From assembly GCF_013407145.1 (NCBI RefSeq), contig NZ_CP026993.1:1386590-1450589 (forward strand): DNA of 64,000 nt, given 5' to 3'. A program made the position numbers and the translations under genes. The notes under the pieces were generated by a model. It saw only the letters and a program-made list of their open reading frames with translations. It searched no databases and was not told the DNA's origin. Positions 1 through 9,412 of the stretch are shown in pieces (the stretch's first letter is position 1; the number at the start of each line of letters is the position of its first letter). Origin of the DNA: Nitrosopumilus cobalaminigenes. Its GTDB lineage: Archaea > Thermoproteota > Nitrososphaeria > Nitrososphaerales > Nitrosopumilaceae.

Positions 1-893
1 GCAATGTTCTTTGTGGGGTAAGTGGAGGAATAGATTCTACAGTAGTAGCATTGTTAATTCACAAAGCAATTGGCGATAGACTAAAGTGTGTTTTTGTAAA
101 TAATGGTCTTTTACGGTATAATGAAGAAAAAGAAGTTGAAGAGATGTTCAAAAATAATTTCAATGTAAATTTTACAGCAGTAAATGCAACAGATACATTT
201 CTTGGAAAACTAAAAGGAATAGAAGATCCTGAAAAGAAAAGAAAAATTGTAGGAGAAGAATTTATTCATGTTTTTACTGAATTTGCTGAAGGGAATGGAC
301 CTTTCAAATGGTTAGCACAAGGCACACTATATCCAGATGTAATTGAAAGTGGAGTATCAAAAGGACCAGCTGCAGTGATTAAATCGCATCACAATGTAGG
401 AGGATTACCAGATTGGTTGAACTTGGAAATTTTAGAACCATTAAGAGATTTGTATAAAGATGAAGTGAGAAAAATTGCTAAAATTCTTCAAGTGCCAGAA
501 AAACTTTTCATGAGGCACCCATTTCCAGGACCTGGTTTATCAGTTAGAATAATCGGAGAAGTAACACCAACTAAATTAGAAATTTGTAAAGTTGCTAGTA
601 AAATTGTGGAAGATGAATTGATGGAAGCTGGTCTGTATGAAAAAGTGTGGCAGGCATATGCAGCAGTAGGAGATGACAGAGCAGTAGGAGTTGTCGGAGA
701 TGAACGAAGATATGGAAATATAGTCATGATTAGAGTTGTAGATTCAATTGATGCAATGACTGCAGATTGGACTAGATTACCACATGGATTACTAGAAAAA
801 ATGAGTAATAGGATAACAAATGAGATTGAAGATGTTACTTGGGTTACCTATACCATTTCAAGTAAACCTCCAGCAACCATAGAACCTCAATAG
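1..893 (+). CDS. guaA: GMP synthase, ATP-pyrophosphatase/dimerisation part (5'-truncated by window)
   Basis: Converts XMP to GMP using ATP and ammonia, the last step of guanine nucleotide synthesis in the cytoplasm. The first complete codon is at position 3 and the frame is open to the window edge, so the gene continues upstream. The first visible residues contain the PP-loop SGGIDST. Further on come KSHHNVGGLP, the HPFPGPGL motif and the usual C-terminus ending KPPATIEPQ, typical of the GMP synthase C-terminal domain. A TTG at 51 is internal and not the start. Whether a glutaminase domain is fused upstream or encoded separately, as in many archaea, cannot be seen. The next gene starts almost at the stop codon. 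Confidence 0.96.
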   Translation, partial: NVLCGVSGGIDSTVVALLIHKAIGDRLKCVFVNNGLLRYNEEKEVEEMFKNNFNVNFTAVNATDTFLGKLKGIEDPEKKRKIVGEEFIHVFTEFAEGNGPFKWLAQGTLYPDVIESGVSKGPAAVIKSHHNVGGLPDWLNLEILEPLRDLYKDEVRKIAKILQVPEKLFMRHPFPGPGLSVRIIGEVTPTKLEICKVASKIVEDELMEAGLYEKVWQAYAAVGDDRAVGVVGDERRYGNIVMIRVVDSIDAMTADWTRLPHGLLEKMSNRITNEIEDVTWVTYTISSKPPATIEPQ

Positions 894-895
894 TG

Positions 896-1258
896 ATGGA
901 ATTGAAATACGAAAAAATTTGTGAGCAGATCTTAGAATGTGACAAAAATATTCGTTATGTAGGAATATACGATTTTGGAGAGCTATATGATAAAATGCGA
1001 CCTGGATTAAAAAGTCACTTATCAAGAGAGGAAACTGAAATGTCCTTATCACAAGCAGTTTATCGATGGTCTACAAGGAAAAAAACTGCCGATAAAATAG
1101 GAAAGCCAATCTATGCATTAGCTAAATATGAAAAAATTTACAGAATAACTATTCCAATTGGTGGTGCAGGATTAATTTTAGCAAGTGTTGAATTAGATGC
1201 AGATGTAAATCAAATTGTTGATAAAATCATATCAATTAAAAATGAGAATTCACCATAG
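896..1258 (+). CDS. Conserved hypothetical protein (120 aa)
   Basis: I do not recognise a function. The protein is small, soluble and mixed alpha/beta, with no signal peptide, no cysteine cluster and no membrane segment. A central stretch (RWSTRKKTADKIGKP) is followed by a hydrophobic glycine-containing strand (PIGGAGLILASVELD) and an amphipathic last helix, a layout like small sensor or roadblock-like folds; it resembles the thaumarchaeal group catalogued, I believe, as DUF6659. The ATG at 896 lies two bases after the guaA stop; a GTG at 893 overlapping that stop is an alternative. It is probably co-transcribed with guaA, but nothing suggests a metabolic link. Confidence 0.6.
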   Translation: MELKYEKICEQILECDKNIRYVGIYDFGELYDKMRPGLKSHLSREETEMSLSQAVYRWSTRKKTADKIGKPIYALAKYEKIYRITIPIGGAGLILASVELDADVNQIVDKIISIKNENSP

Positions 1259-1264
1259 ATAGAT

Positions 1265-1525
1265 ATGGATTTTCATGTTTTTGACTCATATGTAAAAGCA
1301 AAAGATGGACATACAATGCATTTTGATGTTGTAACTGACAATAGTGATGTTGAAAAAGCAATAGGTTTTGCAAAAGAATGGCTAAAATCAATTGGGGAAG
1401 AATCAGCAATAGTCACTACAAAAGAATGTAAGTTTTGTCATACTCAATCAGTTCCAGAAGATATGGAAATTGAAATAATGACAGATGGATATTCTATTTC
1501 AAAAATGGAAGGATGTCCAAATTAA
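1265..1525 (+). CDS. DUF2024-like small protein
   Basis: An 86-residue protein opening with HVFDSYVKAKDGHTMHFDV, followed by KEWLKSIGEE and a CKFCH motif. This matches my memory of the DUF2024 family, which has no established function and occurs scattered in bacteria and archaea. The Cys-x2-Cys-His group with a late Cys near the C-terminus (EGCPN) could bind a metal, but that is inference. It starts six bases after the previous stop, so it may be the last gene of the guaA transcript. It overlaps the convergent secreted-protein gene by four bases. Confidence 0.7.
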   Translation: MDFHVFDSYVKAKDGHTMHFDVVTDNSDVEKAIGFAKEWLKSIGEESAIVTTKECKFCHTQSVPEDMEIEIMTDGYSISKMEGCPN

Positions 1526-2196
1526 TTTGAATTTACGTCTAGAATTCCTTGTGAAATAAGATATTCAATTGCAACTAATAGTTCATTTTCTGAAATAGTT
1601 TCATCTGCATACCAGACAAAAATATCGTGAACCCATACAGGAATTTTAGATTCAGTTTGCTCAGAATTATCAATTTGTAATGATTCTACCTGCGAATTAT
1701 TTTCAGATTCTTCTTCTTGTATTTCAACTGGAATTGGTATTGTTTCAGTCGAATTTTGGATAAATAATTCAGGCATACTTGATTTGATTACAGAAAATGT
1801 AGATGTTTTTTCACTTGTTCCAAATTCTGAAAAAATTCTCATATCATAGTATCCTACAAGAGATTCTTCATCTGCATCAGGTTCAAGATAATGTAAGATT
1901 TGAACAGTAAACAAATCATCATCTACAAATTTTGGAAAAATTTCAGTTGTTTTGATTATTTCACCATCACTTGATCTAATAATTTGCATGAAATGATATC
2001 CATCTTGAGGATTATAGTTTTGTATTTGAATATTAGCTCTAATCATTTGGGAATTTTTATCTAAATCTATCGTGTCTCCTGAAAGAAAATCAATTGTGAC
2101 AATAGGTAATTCTTCATTACCATAAACTGTATTAATTTGTAATAGTAAAATAAATGAAAAAAGTACGAATGAGATTTTTGGGAATAATTTTTTCAT
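1522..2196 (-). CDS. Secreted protein with one C-terminal Trp-rich repeat
   Basis: Function unknown. An N-terminal signal peptide (residues 1-26, ending NTVYG) indicates export. The middle is beta-rich (residues about 30-135), followed by a Glu/Ser/Gln-rich linker, and the last 40 residues form one diverged copy (IPVWVHDIFVWYADE...AIEYLISQGILDV) of the Trp-rich repeat found in pairs in the large secreted proteins at 50.8-58.9 kb. That repeat is typical of thaumarchaeal exported proteins as I know them. The ATG at 2196 places the signal peptide at the very N-terminus. It is convergent with the DUF2024-like gene, and an AT-rich 78-base gap separates it from the ROK kinase gene on the same strand. 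Confidence 0.7.
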   Translation of the reverse strand: MKKLFPKISFVLFSFILLLQINTVYGNEELPIVTIDFLSGDTIDLDKNSQMIRANIQIQNYNPQDGYHFMQIIRSSDGEIIKTTEIFPKFVDDDLFTVQILHYLEPDADEESLVGYYDMRIFSEFGTSEKTSTFSVIKSSMPELFIQNSTETIPIPVEIQEEESENNSQVESLQIDNSEQTESKIPVWVHDIFVWYADETISENELLVAIEYLISQGILDVNSN

Positions 2197-2274
2197 AATA
2201 CTGAATAAATTTAATTAGATATATCTACAATCTACAATTTTTTTGACAAAGAGATTCCAAATTGGAATAATACA

Positions 2275-3138
2275 TCACAACATACAGGCGCCAAAAACAC
2301 CTGCTGAATCACCTAATTGATTTTTCAAAATTGGCGTATCAACTAAATCTGAGAATACTTTACTGTGAACGGATTCTTTTCCTTCAGTATACAAAAAATC
2401 AATATTTGATAATCCACCACCTAAAACAACAGCATCTGGATCTAAAATATCAATTACGTTTGCAAGACCATACCCAAAATTTTCTAAAAATTCATCTTTC
2501 CATTTTTTTCCATTTTCATTATCTAAATCCATAATAATTTCTGGAAGTATTTTTGATTCTCCAGTTAATTTTTTCCATTGATTTTCAAGTGCAGGACCAC
2601 TAATGTAGGTCTCCACACATCCACATTTCCCACAATAGCACGAATTGCCCTCACGATGAAGTGTATGATGCCCCCATTCTCCTCCTATGTTGGTTCTTCC
2701 TGGGTATAGTTTTTTATCAATTACAATTCCACCACCTACACCTGTTCCTAAAATAACACCAAATACTAAATCAAAATCTTTAGCAGCACCCATTGTTGCT
2801 TCAGCCATTGCAAAACAATTTGCATCATTTTCCATAGAAATTTTTTGGTTAAGATTTTGTTCTAAATCTTCTTGGAATGATTTTCCAATCAGACATTGAG
2901 TATTGCTGTTTTTGATCAACCCAGTTTGTTTAGAGATTGCTCCAGGTGTACAAATTCCAATGGAATAGTTTTCTACATTTTTAGATATTTCGTTTACTAA
3001 AGATGTAATTGAATCTAAAATTTTTTGATAATTATTTTGAGGAGTTTGAATTCTTTTTTTATTAATTACTTTTAGATTTTCATCTATCAGAACAGCTTCA
3101 GTTTTTGTACCACCTAAATCTATACCAAGTTTGTACAT
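2275..3138 (-). CDS. ROK-family sugar kinase (glucokinase/N-acetylhexosamine kinase type)
   Basis: Probably phosphorylates a hexose or hexosamine with ATP. The sequence shows the phosphate-binding loop DLGGTKTE at residues 7-14, the catalytic END motif with Asp105, GEWGHH with Glu154 and His157, and the ROK zinc site CYCGKCGC at residues 167-174. The length of 287 residues is normal for a single-domain ROK enzyme without a DNA-binding domain. The sugar cannot be read from sequence; in an autotroph a role in cell-surface sugar or amino-sugar recycling is plausible. An AT-rich AGCTTAAGC box about 25 bp upstream of the ATG suggests its own promoter and a leaderless mRNA. Confidence 0.85.
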   Translation of the reverse strand: MYKLGIDLGGTKTEAVLIDENLKVINKKRIQTPQNNYQKILDSITSLVNEISKNVENYSIGICTPGAISKQTGLIKNSNTQCLIGKSFQEDLEQNLNQKISMENDANCFAMAEATMGAAKDFDLVFGVILGTGVGGGIVIDKKLYPGRTNIGGEWGHHTLHREGNSCYCGKCGCVETYISGPALENQWKKLTGESKILPEIIMDLDNENGKKWKDEFLENFGYGLANVIDILDPDAVVLGGGLSNIDFLYTEGKESVHSKVFSDLVDTPILKNQLGDSAGVFGACML

Positions 3139-3182
3139 CAGTTATTAACAAAAATTAAAACGCTTAAGCTTTATCTAAAATT

Positions 3183-4805
3183 TTAGCCCATTGGAGGCAT
3201 ACCGCCGCCACCTGGAGCTCCAGATATAGCGATAACATCATCGATTCTAAGAACCATACATGCTGCTTCAGTTGCAGATTTGATAATTTGTTCTTTAACT
3301 ACAATTGGTTCGACCACATTGATTCCCATCATATCTGCAATCTTCATATTTTTAGCATCAATTCCAGTCCATTTTTGACCTTGGTTTTGTTTTGCTCTAA
3401 GGTTAGCCATAGTATCAATTGGATCCATTCCAGCATTTTCAGCAATAGTTAGAGGAATTGTTTCTAGTGCTTCTGCATATTTTTTAATTGCAAGTTGTTC
3501 TCTTCCATCAAAATTATCAGCCCAATCTTTGAGTAATGAGGCTGCAAATGCTTCTGGAGCACCGCCACCGGCTACAATTGCTGGTTTTTCAATGACATCT
3601 TTTACGACCATCAAAGAATCATGAATTGAACGGTCAACTTCATCAATTACTCTTTGTGTTCCACCACGAATTAACATGGTAACAGACTGTGGATGTTTGC
3701 ATCCTTCAATGAACACCCATTTATCAGACTCAACTTTCTTTTGGTGAGCTAAATCTGCAAGACCAAGATCATTTTCTGAAAGATCATCAAGATTACTAAT
3801 TACACGTCCGCCAGTAGCTTTTGAAAGTTTAATCATATCACTTTCTTTTACACGACGTACTGCCATAATTCCATATTTTGCAAGATAATGTTGTGAAATA
3901 TCATCAATTCCTTTTTGACAGATTAAGACATTAACTCCTACATCATGTAATTTGTCAACCATAGATTTTAGCATTCTATTTTCTTCTTCTAAGAACATCT
4001 GCATTTGTGTTGGATCAGTAATTCTGATTTCGGAACTTAGTTCAGTTTTTTCAATTTCTAATGCAGAATTTAGTAATGCAATTTTTGCTTTCTCAATTCT
4101 TGTAGGCATTCCACTATGAACAATTTCTTTATCCAAAACAATTCCTTTTACAATTTGTGTATCATCAATTGAGCCGCCTGCTTTCTTTTCAACTTTGATA
4201 TTTTCAAGATCAACAGAATAAGTGTCACCTTTCTTTGTAGCAATACTAAGAATGGCATCAACAATAATTTTTGAAAGGAATGAACTATCTTCAGAAATTA
4301 ATTTTGATTGCATACTAGTTGTGGCAATTTTTAATAGAGATGCTTTATCATCAGGTTGAATTTTCTTTGCCAGTTGAGAGTAAATTTCAAGTGTTTTATC
4401 GGATGCTGCTTGATATCCATCAATAATTGTTGAAGAATGTACATCTTTGTTTAGAAGATCCTCTGCTCTTGCCAATAGTGCACCACCAAAAATTACAGAA
4501 GAGGTTGTACCATCTCCTACTTCATTATCAACAGTTTTGGAAATTTCAACCATCATTTTGGCTGCGGGGTGTTGAACATCAATTTCTTTTAAAATTGTGG
4601 CACCATCATTTGTAATTGTAACGTCACCTAAGGAATCAACTAACATTTTATCAAGGCCTCTAGGTCCAAGACTGCTTCTAACTAATTGTGCAACTAATTT
4701 TGCGGCTGCAATATTGTTTTGTTGAGCATCTTTACCTTTTTGTTGTAAAGCACTCTCTTTGAGTACTAATACAGGTCCATTTGGTCCTTGTTGAATTGAT
4801 GCCAT
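3183..4805 (-). CDS. Thermosome subunit (group II chaperonin)
   Basis: ATP-driven double-ring chaperonin that folds cytoplasmic proteins. Full length at 540 residues. The N-terminal equatorial domain has [14 protein letters not shown] and the catalytic GDGTTS motif, the apical domain lies in the middle, and the C-terminal equatorial half has VAGGGAPE. The tail is the Gly/Met-rich GGGGMPPMG typical of thermosomes. The adenine deaminase gene upstream ends 44 bases before this ATG, so the thermosome probably has its own promoter. Thaumarchaea often carry more than one subunit gene; only one lies here, so I give no alpha/beta label. Confidence 0.97.
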   Translation of the reverse strand: MASIQQGPNGPVLVLKESALQQKGKDAQQNNIAAAKLVAQLVRSSLGPRGLDKMLVDSLGDVTITNDGATILKEIDVQHPAAKMMVEISKTVDNEVGDGTTSSVIFGGALLARAEDLLNKDVHSSTIIDGYQAASDKTLEIYSQLAKKIQPDDKASLLKIATTSMQSKLISEDSSFLSKIIVDAILSIATKKGDTYSVDLENIKVEKKAGGSIDDTQIVKGIVLDKEIVHSGMPTRIEKAKIALLNSALEIEKTELSSEIRITDPTQMQMFLEEENRMLKSMVDKLHDVGVNVLICQKGIDDISQHYLAKYGIMAVRRVKESDMIKLSKATGGRVISNLDDLSENDLGLADLAHQKKVESDKWVFIEGCKHPQSVTMLIRGGTQRVIDEVDRSIHDSLMVVKDVIEKPAIVAGGGAPEAFAASLLKDWADNFDGREQLAIKKYAEALETIPLTIAENAGMDPIDTMANLRAKQNQGQKWTGIDAKNMKIADMMGINVVEPIVVKEQIIKSATEAACMVLRIDDVIAISGAPGGGGMPPMG

Positions 4806-4849
4806 TTAGATTCAGCTTCAATCCACTAAATCCCCCTTTTTAACATTAC

Positions 4850-6613
4850 TTACTTGATCGGTGAAATGTAGCTACGTTTTTTCACATCAACAATTCCCCC
4901 AGAAAGTATTCTTACTGAGGGTAAAGCAAGAAAAGGCAAGAATAAAGGAATTAAATGAGGTCGAGAAAATTTTGAACCAGCATCTACAATTGTAGTATTA
5001 ATTTTTTCAAAATTAGATGAGACTTTTTCAAAAGAATCAGTTGAAATAATTCCTCCAAGCTGTAATGGAAGCGAAGCAAGAACTTTTCCAGATTTAACTG
5101 CCACAAGTCCTCCTTGATTTTTGATTAGATGGTTGGATGCTATTGCCATATCAGAATCATTTGAACCTATTACAATCATGTCATTTTCATGAAAACTCCA
5201 TGTTGAAGCAAAAGCTCCTATATCTGCTCCAAAATTTTCAAGAAATCCAATTGAATGTCTATTCGTTCCATGAATTCTATCAAATGCTGCAACTTTCCAT
5301 ATATCAGAATCTAAGGAAGCAGCTACATTGCCATCCTTTGAATGGAGTTCAGTCGAACCCAATTTTGTAATTATTTCAGTTTGCATATAGATAGTATTTG
5401 CAATTACATCTTTCTTTTTGGATTTTATTAGAAAATCATTTTTTGAGAAATTTTTTAATTTTACAGTTTTTTTAATCCAAGGAGAAATTATTTTCTTTTT
5501 GATAGGAGTTACAATTTGCCCATTAGATACTACAAGTTTTCCTCCGACGAATACTTTGTTTGGTTTGAATGATTTCAAGTCATCAAAAATTAGAATATCT
5601 GCTAATTTTCCAGGTGCGATTCCACCAAGATCTTTACCCATATTATAATAATCAAAATTATTCTTTGATGCCATTGTAATTGCATCAATTGGTTTTAGAC
5701 CAAGTTTAATTGATTCACGTATACAATGATCAATATGTCCAAATTTTGAAATATCAAGGGGATCAAGCCCATCTGAACAAAACATCAAACGATTAAGATA
5801 TGTTCCATGGGACAAAACACGTGGAATGATTTCTTTCAAATCACGTCTAATGGAACCTTCTCTAATCATTATCCACATTCCTAAACGTAATCTTTCTAAA
5901 ACTTGATCAAAATTAATTGGTTCGTGACAAGACAACACTCCAGATGAAACATATGCGTTAAGTTTTTTTTCACTTGCCCCAGCAGTATGTCCATTAATTA
6001 TACAATCACATTCCAACATTGCTGAAAGCGATTTCATAGTTTTTGGTTCACGTAAAGTAACTTTAGTCCATGAAAAAACTTCTCCCATTCCAAGAACATG
6101 AGGATGTTTAACTGCAGATTTTTCTTGTTGTAAAGTTAAGGATTTACTATTACTGAATTTTCCATCTACAGGTAAACCGCCTGGAACTACTTGAAAGATT
6201 CGGAGGGGGAGATTTTCACCAAGTTTAAGAAATTCATTAAAACCTCGATTACCGGCAACGCTAACAATATCAATTGGATCAGAAAACAGAGATGTAACGC
6301 CACAAAGTAAAGCCTTTTTTGCAAATTCAGATGGTAATACAAATTGATCAATATGCAAATGAGGATCTGCAAATCCAGGACTTGCATATTTCCCTTTTAC
6401 ATCAATTGTAATAGTCTTGGGACCAACTGTATGTGATGCATCAGGACCAACATATGCAATTCTATCATTTACAATAGCAATCTGAATTTTTGGAATAATT
6501 TCTCTAGTATAGACAGATAACAAATTGCAATTTTTTAAAATGAGATCGGCCTTCTTATCACCCATCGCTACGGAGTTTAGATTAGAGATCGAATTAGCTA
6601 GGCTCGAAGTCAC
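4850..6613 (-). CDS. ade: Adenine deaminase
   Basis: Deaminates adenine to hypoxanthine for purine salvage. The protein is 587 residues, typical for the Ade family. Visible are the metal-binding FADPHLHID motif in the amidohydrolase barrel, the GHTAG segment, and SDGLDP for the later metal-ligand aspartate. The C-terminal third (from about residue 400, including RIHGTNRHSIGF and the last hydrophobic block) fits the adenine deaminase C-terminal domain. The frame opens with GTG at 6613; an ATG at 6565 (MGDKKADLIL) would also keep the domain. It is divergent from rpl44e across a 70-base promoter region. Confidence 0.93.
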   Translation of the reverse strand: MTSSLANSISNLNSVAMGDKKADLILKNCNLLSVYTREIIPKIQIAIVNDRIAYVGPDASHTVGPKTITIDVKGKYASPGFADPHLHIDQFVLPSEFAKKALLCGVTSLFSDPIDIVSVAGNRGFNEFLKLGENLPLRIFQVVPGGLPVDGKFSNSKSLTLQQEKSAVKHPHVLGMGEVFSWTKVTLREPKTMKSLSAMLECDCIINGHTAGASEKKLNAYVSSGVLSCHEPINFDQVLERLRLGMWIMIREGSIRRDLKEIIPRVLSHGTYLNRLMFCSDGLDPLDISKFGHIDHCIRESIKLGLKPIDAITMASKNNFDYYNMGKDLGGIAPGKLADILIFDDLKSFKPNKVFVGGKLVVSNGQIVTPIKKKIISPWIKKTVKLKNFSKNDFLIKSKKKDVIANTIYMQTEIITKLGSTELHSKDGNVAASLDSDIWKVAAFDRIHGTNRHSIGFLENFGADIGAFASTWSFHENDMIVIGSNDSDMAIASNHLIKNQGGLVAVKSGKVLASLPLQLGGIISTDSFEKVSSNFEKINTTIVDAGSKFSRPHLIPLFLPFLALPSVRILSGGIVDVKKRSYISPIK

Positions 6614-6652
6614 GTTTCTTTATTGGATTTTGCGCCTATTATAGATTCAATG

Positions 6653-6660
6653 CTTAAATT
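6653..6660 (+). promoter_or_regulatory. TATA box of rpl44e-rps27e
   Basis: CTTAAATT lies about 27 bases before the rpl44e ATG, the normal archaeal TATA distance when transcription starts at or just before the start codon. A purine-rich GGAGAGG lies 10-17 bases before the ATG and could act as a Shine-Dalgarno sequence if a short leader is made. Confidence 0.5.
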
Positions 6661-6683
6661 ACGGATGGAGAGGTTTTGTTGAT

Positions 6684-6965
6684 ATGAACATCCCTAAGGT
6701 GATCCGAAAGTATTGTGCCAAATGTAAAACACATACTGAACAAAAGGTCTCCATTTACAAGGCTGGAAAAAGACGTGGTTCTGCAAGAGGTGAACGTAGA
6801 CACGCAGAGCGTAAACAGGGATATGGTGGACAGAAATTCCCAAAATTAGCAAAACCAGCCAAAGTTACAAAGAAAGTTACTCCTCTTATGACATGTACAG
6901 TTTGTAAAAAGAAATACAATAAAAAAGGCGTTAGAATTAAGAAGTTTGAGTTGGTAGCAGCATGA
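6684..6965 (+). CDS. rpl44e: 50S ribosomal protein L44e
   Basis: Zinc-binding ribosomal protein of the large subunit, shared by archaea and eukaryotes. The 93-residue protein begins MNIPKVIRKYCAKCKTHTEQ and has a second CxxC (CTVCKK) near the C-terminus; the two pairs form the zinc site. The central GERRHAERKQGYGGQKFP block is the usual rRNA-binding basic region. The length is normal. It overlaps rps27e by four bases, the usual archaeal pairing, so translation of the two is probably coupled. Confidence 0.97.
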   Translation: MNIPKVIRKYCAKCKTHTEQKVSIYKAGKRRGSARGERRHAERKQGYGGQKFPKLAKPAKVTKKVTPLMTCTVCKKKYNKKGVRIKKFELVAA

Positions 6966-7159
6966 AGAAAGATCACGTCGAAATTCCAAAACCTTCAAGT
7001 AAGTTTCAAAAAGTCAATTGTAATGAATGTGGTGAATTGCAAGTAGTTTATTCACATGCATCAACACAAATTGCATGTAATTCTTGTGGCAATACTATTT
7101 CAGAGCCAACAGGATCAAAAGCCCTGATAAATGGTAAAATCTCAGGTAGTGCTGAGTAA
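6962..7159 (+). CDS. rps27e: 30S ribosomal protein S27e
   Basis: Small zinc-ribbon protein of the 30S subunit. At 65 residues it has the family layout: basic N-terminus (IPKPSSKFQKV), NCNECGE followed about 20 residues later by ACNSCGNTISEPTG, giving a four-cysteine zinc ribbon. Its ATG lies within the last codons of rpl44e. The C-terminus converges on cobY, with the two genes overlapping by 18 bases. Confidence 0.97.
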   Translation: MKKDHVEIPKPSSKFQKVNCNECGELQVVYSHASTQIACNSCGNTISEPTGSKALINGKISGSAE

Positions 7160-7726
7160 GTTAAAATCTTCTTTAGAATTTAGATTAAAAGCAATTCTCT
7201 TATCATCAATTATAATATAATTTTCTTTTAAATTATTTAATGATGAAATCTTTTTTGAATTAATCAAAGAAATTCCAGTATAATGACATTTTTGGTTATC
7301 AAAATCAACAGTGTATGTAGATTCCATACCAAGTGAAGTTAAAAATTTGTTAGTAACAAGAATACTAGTCCAAATATTTTTAGGATCAAAATGACTGATA
7401 ATGTTTTGGATAATTTCCATATCTAAAAGCGGTAAATCTCCAGAAGTAACTAAGACTGCATCATCAATAATTTTTAATGCAGAATTAAGATCTTCCACAT
7501 AACCAAGTCCAGAAGTATCAAAGGTTTCAACATTATTTTCTTGGAGTAATTTTTTTGTTTTAGGAGAATTAGAACTTGTTACAGCTAAAATTTTTGAAAA
7601 AGAATTTGAATTCTGTAATGAATCAATTACATGAAGAATTACAGGTTTTTTGTATTGAAGTAATAATTTTTCTCCATCTAATTTCATTCTAGTACCTTTA
7701 CCACCTGCCATTACAAGACCAATCAT
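7142..7726 (-). CDS. cobY: GTP:adenosylcobinamide-phosphate guanylyltransferase CobY
   Basis: Transfers GMP to adenosylcobinamide phosphate, activating it for lower-ligand attachment in B12 synthesis; CobY is the archaeal replacement for bacterial CobU. The 194-residue protein starts with the nucleotidyltransferase signature VMAGGKGTRM and has the expected VTSGDLPLL acidic motif in the middle. It is the last gene of the cobalamin operon, overlapping cobS by four bases. Other small NTP transferases look similar (MobA type), but the operon context makes CobY the best call. Confidence 0.9.
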   Translation of the reverse strand: MIGLVMAGGKGTRMKLDGEKLLLQYKKPVILHVIDSLQNSNSFSKILAVTSSNSPKTKKLLQENNVETFDTSGLGYVEDLNSALKIIDDAVLVTSGDLPLLDMEIIQNIISHFDPKNIWTSILVTNKFLTSLGMESTYTVDFDNQKCHYTGISLINSKKISSLNNLKENYIIIDDKRIAFNLNSKEDFNLLSTT

Positions 7727-8448
7727 ATTGAAACAAACACCATCAAAGAAGCCAATCGCGTAAATTCATTTGTTGCACCAAGTACATCACCAGTGATTCC
7801 ACCAAAACTACGAGTAGATATAGCCAATAAAAATAATGTAAGAATAATAGTTACTCCTAGCATTATCAGTCCTGTGGTTTCACCAATTACTATCACAGGA
7901 ATTATCATGATGAGAAATGCAGCTGAAAGTTTTTTCTTGTCTTTCATGAATACAACAAAGGGGGAATTCGAGCCTAGTGAGGCAGATTTGCCTAAACTGG
8001 CCATCAATACCATCGAAAATTTTGCTAAAATTTCACTAATCAAAATTGCTTTAAACAAATCAAACCCACTAGTAAGTGAAATAGTAATAATTAGTCCAAC
8101 AAAATACAATACAATTGCAACAATTCCTGCAGACCCAGTAGAAAGATCTTTCATAGCCTGAAGTTTTTTTTCTTTAGTGCCCTTTACCATGAGACCATCT
8201 GCAAAATCAGCCAAACCATCTGCATGATGTATGCCAGTTACAATTGCAATAGATGCAACAACCAATAAGCTAACTAACAAGGGTTCTAAGATGAAAGATA
8301 ATCCAAATCCTAAAGAACCAATCAATAAACCGATTACAATTCCAACTATCGGAAAAACAAACATGTATTTTGCAATATTATCTAAAGTAGCATTAGATGA
8401 AGGGAAAATTGTTAAAAATGAAAAAACAGATCCAATTTCTTTAAGCAT
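7723..8448 (-). CDS. cobS: Adenosylcobinamide-GDP ribazoletransferase (cobalamin synthase)
   Basis: Membrane enzyme that joins adenosylcobinamide-GDP to alpha-ribazole (or its phosphate) in the last assembly steps of cobalamin. The protein is hydrophobic with about six to seven membrane segments. The family motif GIHHADGLADFADGLM (residues about 73-88) is intact, as is the C-terminal GGITGDVLGATNE. I chose the ATG at 8448, which gives a start close to SVFSFLTIFP; an upstream TTG at 8463 is possible. It overlaps cbiB by eight bases and cobY by four, so the operon is tightly coupled. Confidence 0.93.
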   Translation of the reverse strand: MLKEIGSVFSFLTIFPSSNATLDNIAKYMFVFPIVGIVIGLLIGSLGFGLSFILEPLLVSLLVVASIAIVTGIHHADGLADFADGLMVKGTKEKKLQAMKDLSTGSAGIVAIVLYFVGLIITISLTSGFDLFKAILISEILAKFSMVLMASLGKSASLGSNSPFVVFMKDKKKLSAAFLIMIIPVIVIGETTGLIMLGVTIILTLFLLAISTRSFGGITGDVLGATNEFTRLASLMVFVSI

Positions 8449-9412
8449 GAATCCACCATCCAATTATTGATAAAATAGTAATTATTGGAATAGTTACAAT
8501 TCCAAAAAACAGGACAGAAGTAAGTTTCATAATGGATATTGCAGAATGCACGTGATCTTTTGTTAGAATTATTTCACCATCACCTAATTTGTAATGATTA
8601 ATTTTTTCAAATTTTGTTTCAAGTGCTCCAGCTAAAGCAGCCATTGGATATCCTGCATTAGGACTTTCTGTATTCTTACCATCTCTGATCATTATTTTAT
8701 AAGATTCTCTCCAATTTTTTTGTAAAATTGCAGCTGAGATGATCATGATTAATCCAGTAAGTCGAGATGGGATATAATTTAAAACGCTATCACAAGATGC
8801 TGCAAACCAACCAATGTTTTTGAAGATATCTGTTTTGTAGCCAATCATCGAATCCGCTGTATTTACTACACGATAGACAAATGCGCCAGGCAATCCCAAT
8901 AAAGCATAATAGAATAATGGACCAGTTATCCCGTCGACAGTATTTTCACTGATACTTTCAAGCACGCTTGAAAGAATGTGATTTTTGTCTAAATTTTTGG
9001 TATTTCTCTTAACAATCATCGAGAGATGAGTTCTGGCCACATCAAGGTTTTGTTCATCAATAGATTCCAAAACAGAAATTGCATGTTTTTCCATTCCACG
9101 AATAGCAATGGTAGTTTTTAGTAAAACACCACCAATAATTACTGAAACAATTAATGAAATAAAATCAACAGTAAGTAAAGAGATTCCAATATCCAATCCA
9201 AAAAGTAACAAGATAACTATTCCAGAAGTAATTCCTACAACACACATACCACCAAATTTTTCTATAATGGGATGATCATTTTTTACAAGAGGCGTTAATT
9301 TAGCAATTAAAGAACCAATCCAAGCGGTTGGGTGATATTTATTTTTAGGATCTCCAAATTTAAAATCTAACAAAATTGCAAACCCCACTACAAGTAAAGA
9401 CTCTATAATCAT
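8441..9412 (-). CDS. cbiB: Adenosylcobinamide-phosphate synthase CbiB (CobD family)
   Basis: Membrane protein that attaches the aminopropanol(-phosphate) arm to adenosylcobyric acid. At 323 residues it has several hydrophobic segments and the family motifs KYHPTAWIG near the N-terminus, SENTVDGITGPLFYY in the middle, NTADSMIGYKT, and SPNAGYPMAALAGAL. Its ATG overlaps the cobQ stop by four bases, so the product enzyme of cobQ and its user are made together. It is full length, in contrast to the short CobQ next door. Confidence 0.95.
   Translation of the reverse strand: MIIESLLVVGFAILLDFKFGDPKNKYHPTAWIGSLIAKLTPLVKNDHPIIEKFGGMCVVGITSGIVILLLFGLDIGISLLTVDFISLIVSVIIGGVLLKTTIAIRGMEKHAISVLESIDEQNLDVARTHLSMIVKRNTKNLDKNHILSSVLESISENTVDGITGPLFYYALLGLPGAFVYRVVNTADSMIGYKTDIFKNIGWFAASCDSVLNYIPSRLTGLIMIISAAILQKNWRESYKIMIRDGKNTESPNAGYPMAALAGALETKFEKINHYKLGDGEIILTKDHVHSAISIMKLTSVLFFGIVTIPIITILSIIGWWIHA

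Noticed and set aside
3175-3186. Palindrome CTAAAATTTTAG next to the ROK kinase promoter
   Set aside because: It overlaps the thermosome stop codon and is AT-only apart from the ends; no similar copy seen at other promoters.
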